A stretch of 64,000 nucleotides of DNA from Mycolicibacterium goodii (GTDB lineage: Bacteria > Actinomycetota > Actinomycetes > Mycobacteriales > Mycobacteriaceae), in contig NZ_CP012150.1 of the NCBI RefSeq assembly GCF_001187505.1, positions 1,364,001-1,428,000 on the forward strand, in the 5' to 3' direction. The translations under genes were made by a program, and so were the position numbers. Positions 60,853 through 64,000 of this stretch are shown piece by piece. Positions within the stretch are counted from its first letter, which is position 1; the number at the start of each line of letters is the position of its first letter. The notes under the pieces were generated by a model that worked only from the letters and a program-made list of their open reading frames with translations, did not search any database and was not told the DNA's origin.

Positions 60853-61997
60853 CGGTGCCTTCGGGCAACGACGGGCCCGCCCAGTTCGATGAGCCGACCT
60901 GGCGGATCCCGCTGCCGCGCGTCGCCGACGCCGAGGTGTTCCACCAGCGCGCGGCGTATCCGACACGTTATGTCCCCCAACCGCATCCACCGCTGCAGAC
61001 TCCGTTCGTCACGGGTCAGCATCCCGGCGCGATGGCCGCACAGCCGGTGGCGGCGGGCCCGCAACAGTTGCGCCTCATCGCACCCGTGCAGCGCAGACCC
61101 AGCAGGGGCTGGCGACGGCTGGTGTACGTGCTGACCGCGGGACTGGTCAATCCCAAGGAATCCCCGCGCGACCGCCACCGGCGGGCACTTGTCGCCCGGG
61201 TCAACAAGGAGGTGCGCGGGGACTACCGGATCGCGGTGCTGTCGCTGAAAGGCGGTGTCGGCAAGACCACGACGACCGTCGCGCTGGGGGCCACGCTGGC
61301 GTCGATCCGCGGTGACCGGGTGATCGCCGTGGATGCGAACCCGGATTTCGGCACCCTGGCTCAACGCGGTCCCGACCAGACCCGGGCCACGGTGCGTGAC
61401 CTGCTGGCCGATACGTCGATCAGGCGGTACTCCGATGTGCGGGCCTACACGTCGCAGGGTGAGAGCCGGCTGGAGATCCTGGCCTCCGAACGCGACCCTG
61501 CGGTGTCCGAGTCGTTCTCGGAAGAGGACTACCGCCAGGTCATTTCGCTGCTGCAGCGGTTCTACAACATCATCCTCACCGACTGCGGGACGGGTCTCAT
61601 GCACTCGGCGATGAAGGGCGTCCTCGACGAGGCGAACGCGATCATCCTGGTCACCTCCCCCGCGATGGACGGGGCCACGAGCGCGCAGGGCACGCTCGAC
61701 TGGCTGAGTCACCAGGGTTACGGACATCTGGTCGCCAATGCCGTCGTGGTGGTGAGTTCGTCGCGTCCGGGGGCCACGTCGATGGATATCGACGAACTGA
61801 TGCGATATTTCCAGAGCCGTTCACGCGCTGTTCATTTCATCCCGTTCGACGATCACCTCGCCGAAGGCTCGGAAGTGGCCCTGAGCTTGATGAATCGCAG
61901 GACGCAGGACGCATTCATCGAGCTCGCCGCGACGGTCGCAGACGCCTTTGTCCGCACCGACAGGCGGTCGGGCGGGCCGGTGATGCGGGTCGAGTAG
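60849..61997 (+). CDS. EspI/Rv3888c-like MinD-type ATPase, copy 2
   Basis: 382 residues from ATG 60849. Shorter disordered N-terminus (about 90 residues), then the same module as copy 1: GWRRLVYVLTAGLVNPKESP, Walker A LSLKGGVGKTTTTVALG near residue 133, VDANPDFGTLAQRGPD and ILTDCGTGLMHSAMKGVLDE. The two are clear paralogues but differ throughout, so the duplication is old. It is translationally coupled to eccA. The proteins may form a heterodimer or serve different substrates. Confidence 0.85.
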   Translation: MTVPSGNDGPAQFDEPTWRIPLPRVADAEVFHQRAAYPTRYVPQPHPPLQTPFVTGQHPGAMAAQPVAAGPQQLRLIAPVQRRPSRGWRRLVYVLTAGLVNPKESPRDRHRRALVARVNKEVRGDYRIAVLSLKGGVGKTTTTVALGATLASIRGDRVIAVDANPDFGTLAQRGPDQTRATVRDLLADTSIRRYSDVRAYTSQGESRLEILASERDPAVSESFSEEDYRQVISLLQRFYNIILTDCGTGLMHSAMKGVLDEANAIILVTSPAMDGATSAQGTLDWLSHQGYGHLVANAVVVVSSSRPGATSMDIDELMRYFQSRSRAVHFIPFDDHLAEGSEVALSLMNRRTQDAFIELAATVADAFVRTDRRSGGPVMRVE

Positions 61998-62104
61998 CAC
62001 TTCGGGTATTGCGCCGCAAGAGAATCGGCGACTAGCGTTGAAACGGTGTTCTGCCGGCGAGGGCGGCGGCAGCGGCGGGATCAATCAACTGCAGGGGGTC
62101 TGCT

Positions 62105-62422
62105 GTGTCGTTGAAAGCCGATCTGGATCAAATGCGCACCGTGGGTGGACATCTGCGAGGGCTGGCCTTCGAGGTCACCGGCTTCAAGTTCGGACCGATG
62201 ATGATGGGGACGGATTCGGCAGCCCTCAAGAGCGTGGGCGCGATGCAGAACATCCAGTACAACGTGCTCAACACGACGTTGATACCGACGTGCTCGGAGC
62301 GGCTCAGCGAGACCGGCGACATCATGATCAACATCGCCGACAAGTTCCAGAACGGCGACGAGAGCAAGCTTCTCGACGTGGTCGACACGTTCAACAAAGC
62401 CACCGGCACGTGGGGTGAATGA
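62105..62422 (+). CDS. Small helical ESX-associated protein, likely effector partner
   Basis: 105 residues from GTG 62105 (VSLKADLDQMRTVGGHLRGL). Two predicted helices with a short turn and no WXG at the centre; it ends NKATGTWGE. Length and helical pattern resemble the EspC/WXG100-like partners encoded just before large T7SS-exported proteins. Its stop overlaps the start of the large WXG-headed gene (ATGA), so the two are made together and probably dimerise. No precise family is recognised. It follows copy 2 of the ATPase by 107 bp. Confidence 0.65.
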   Translation: MSLKADLDQMRTVGGHLRGLAFEVTGFKFGPMMMGTDSAALKSVGAMQNIQYNVLNTTLIPTCSERLSETGDIMINIADKFQNGDESKLLDVVDTFNKATGTWGE

Positions 62423-64000
62423 CGGTGGGATTCACCAAATCCCAGGTCCAGAACATGGACCCGAACGTGATCGGCAACATCGCCAGGGGCTGGGACGATC
62501 TCGGTACGAAGATCGAGCAGAAGTTCGACTCCTATGTGAACAAGGTCAAGAACACCGCCGACGGCGGCTACTGGGAGGGCAAGGCCGCGGAGGCCGCCCA
62601 GACCCGGGCCGACGCCGACCGCAAGGTCGCGGTGGGTCTGGTCGACGAGGTGCAGGCGGCGGCGAACACCGCCCGCGGCGTGCGCGACAACATCGTCACC
62701 GCGCGGACCAACGTGCTCAACAAGGTTTCGGCGATCTCGGGTGAGCAGTTCCTGGTGCATGAGGACTGGTCGCTGAGCGACCCGTCGGGCATCCAGGACA
62801 CCGGGCAGCGGGCCGCCAGGATGCGGGTGCTGGCCGGCGAACTCGACACCCTCGTCGAGGCACTTGTCACCGCCGACGACAACGGTGCGACCACGATCAA
62901 CAACCTCGCGTCCGGACTGATCGCGAAGTTCACCGACCCGGCGTCGCTGAGCGGTCAGCAGGGGACCTCCGACGGCAGCGCGATATTCGACGGCAACATC
63001 CCGCCGGATGTGTTGCAGCGGTTGATCGAGGCCGGATCGCTGACGCCGGACCAGCTCGCCGCGCTGCAGTCCGGCCGGCCGGTGGAGATATCGGCATCGC
63101 AGATGGAATACATCAACGCGATGATGCGCTCGCTCGACGGGAAGTCGCCGGAAGAGATCGAAGAGATGCTCAACGGTCTTCCGCCGGAAGCCCGTACCGG
63201 CCTGGCCAACATGTTCCAGATCGCGTCCAACGGCCGCGTCACCGCGACCGTCGAGGGCAACTACGACGTTCCGACCGACGGCGGTTTCAACCTGCTGCCG
63301 CAGAAGATGCGGGAATCGCTCACCCGCAGCGACCTCGTGGAGATCGGAACCACCACGGCGGGAACCCAATTGACGGGGTTCCCGGTGGTCTACGACACGA
63401 TCAACCTCAACGGGGTCGGCACCAATCAGGCGATCGCACGGATCGCGGGCATGAGCGACTCGAACATGCGGGCCGGATCCGACCTCGACCGCAAGGTGCT
63501 CGACGTCGCGGGCAGGTACCTCGACGCACAGGTGCGCGCCGAGACGGGCGACCCGATGTCGACGATGTTCTCGATCGACGACCGCGGTGCCGATCCGAAG
63601 GAAGCAAAGATCACCGAGTCGATGTTCGGTGCGGTGGCCGACGACGAATTCGCCGTCGCCGCCGCGGTCACCGATCCCGACAGCGGTGAGAAGTTGATCG
63701 GCAACATCTTCCAGCACGAATGGCAGGACGACGGCAGGACCGTCTCGGCGCTGTTCGACACGTCCGCCGCCGACGCGGTGACGACGCCGGGAGATCCGGT
63801 CGACGCGAAAAACGCCGAACTGCACGGCGATATCGCGGAGGCCACGGCGGACTACATGTCCGAGCACAAGGCGGATCTGCTTCGGGTGCCGGGCTACGAC
63901 AACAAGATCTCCGCCGGCCAGCTGAACCCGGAACTGATGCGAAGCCTCGCCGACGACCTGGCGCCGTACTACAGCACCTTTGCCGGTGCCGAGACCGTTC
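62419..64000 (+). CDS. Large WXG-headed putative T7SS effector, cut by window end
   Basis: At least 527 residues, open at the right edge. The first about 110 residues form a helical hairpin with a WXG-type turn (TADGGYWEGKAAEAAQTRAD). A helical middle region follows (LVEALVTADDNGATTINNLA; IPPDVLQRLIEAGSLTPDQL; SPEEIEEMLNGLPPEARTG), like mycobacterial proteins annotated as TPR repeat region-containing and as polymorphic T7SS substrates such as those related to Rv3899c. The C-terminus, where a toxin or enzymatic domain would sit, is outside. It is coupled to the small gene before it. Confidence 0.65.
   Translation, partial: MTVGFTKSQVQNMDPNVIGNIARGWDDLGTKIEQKFDSYVNKVKNTADGGYWEGKAAEAAQTRADADRKVAVGLVDEVQAAANTARGVRDNIVTARTNVLNKVSAISGEQFLVHEDWSLSDPSGIQDTGQRAARMRVLAGELDTLVEALVTADDNGATTINNLASGLIAKFTDPASLSGQQGTSDGSAIFDGNIPPDVLQRLIEAGSLTPDQLAALQSGRPVEISASQMEYINAMMRSLDGKSPEEIEEMLNGLPPEARTGLANMFQIASNGRVTATVEGNYDVPTDGGFNLLPQKMRESLTRSDLVEIGTTTAGTQLTGFPVVYDTINLNGVGTNQAIARIAGMSDSNMRAGSDLDRKVLDVAGRYLDAQVRAETGDPMSTMFSIDDRGADPKEAKITESMFGAVADDEFAVAAAVTDPDSGEKLIGNIFQHEWQDDGRTVSALFDTSAADAVTTPGDPVDAKNAELHGDIAEATADYMSEHKADLLRVPGYDNKISAGQLNPELMRSLADDLAPYYSTFAGAETV

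Noticed and set aside
59068..60990. 640-codon minus-strand frame opposite eccA
   Set aside because: Shadow of eccA; no domain recognisable and it would overlap three coupled plus-strand genes.
39440..64000. Assignment of the ESX locus to canonical ESX-1
   Set aside because: EccC is a single chain, no EspB or EspK-like gene is present, the Esx proteins resemble EsxC/EsxD rather than CFP-10/ESAT-6, and the gene order differs from M. smegmatis ESX-1.

Overview
The window is GC-rich mycobacterial chromosome spanning the replication origin. Gene order (yqgE, Rv0037c/Rv0036c-like genes, pcnA, mutT4, mviN, sigM, trxB, trxA, cwlM, parB, parA, rsmG, jag, yidC, yidD, rnpA, rpmH, dnaA, oriC, dnaN, gnd, recF, dciA, gyrB) is the layout of rapid growers. 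A gnd gene between dnaN and recF and a 675-residue GyrB that, from memory, closely resembles the M. smegmatis protein suggest a Mycolicibacterium of the M. smegmatis group (M. goodii-like; the species is inference).

Layout. 1-2.7 kb: conserved yqgE (cut by the left edge), an MFS transporter and a mycothiol-type DinB-fold protein. 2.8-11 kb: an accessory aromatic-catabolism island with an AAHS-type transporter, a FAH-family enzyme, a GntR regulator, a DUF3500 protein, an NTF2-like protein, an IclR regulator and an MhpA-like FAD monooxygenase. It also holds three decayed genes: an AraC tail, a DAPG-hydrolase-like pseudogene and an IS256-type transposase remnant. Two near-identical 17-bp palindromes, one before the transporter and one before the monooxygenase, look like operators of the island's IclR protein. 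11-37 kb: conserved cell-envelope, stress, partitioning and replication genes, two perfect parS sites inside coding sequence, and oriC. 37.3-39.3 kb: gyrB.

39.4-64 kb: in place of gyrA, normally next to gyrB, there is a complete type VII (ESX) secretion locus. It encodes EccE, EccB, EccC (single fused chain), two different full-length EccD proteins, MycP, EccA, two paralogous EspI/Rv3888c-like ATPases, a PE-PPE-EspG-Esx-Esx cassette, and EspD-, EspL-, EspF- and EspE-like accessory proteins. At the right edge are a small helical protein and a large WXG-headed protein that may be a secreted effector; the latter is cut by the window end. Protein lengths, the fused EccC, the Esx sequences and the Rv3888c-like ATPases are closest to ESX-2 or plasmid ESX systems. 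The duplicated EccD and the shuffled gene orientations are not the standard layout. This locus is the strongest candidate for an undescribed system; the most testable idea is that its membrane complex uses an EccD heterodimer.

No rRNA, tRNA, CRISPR array or intact insertion sequence was recognised.
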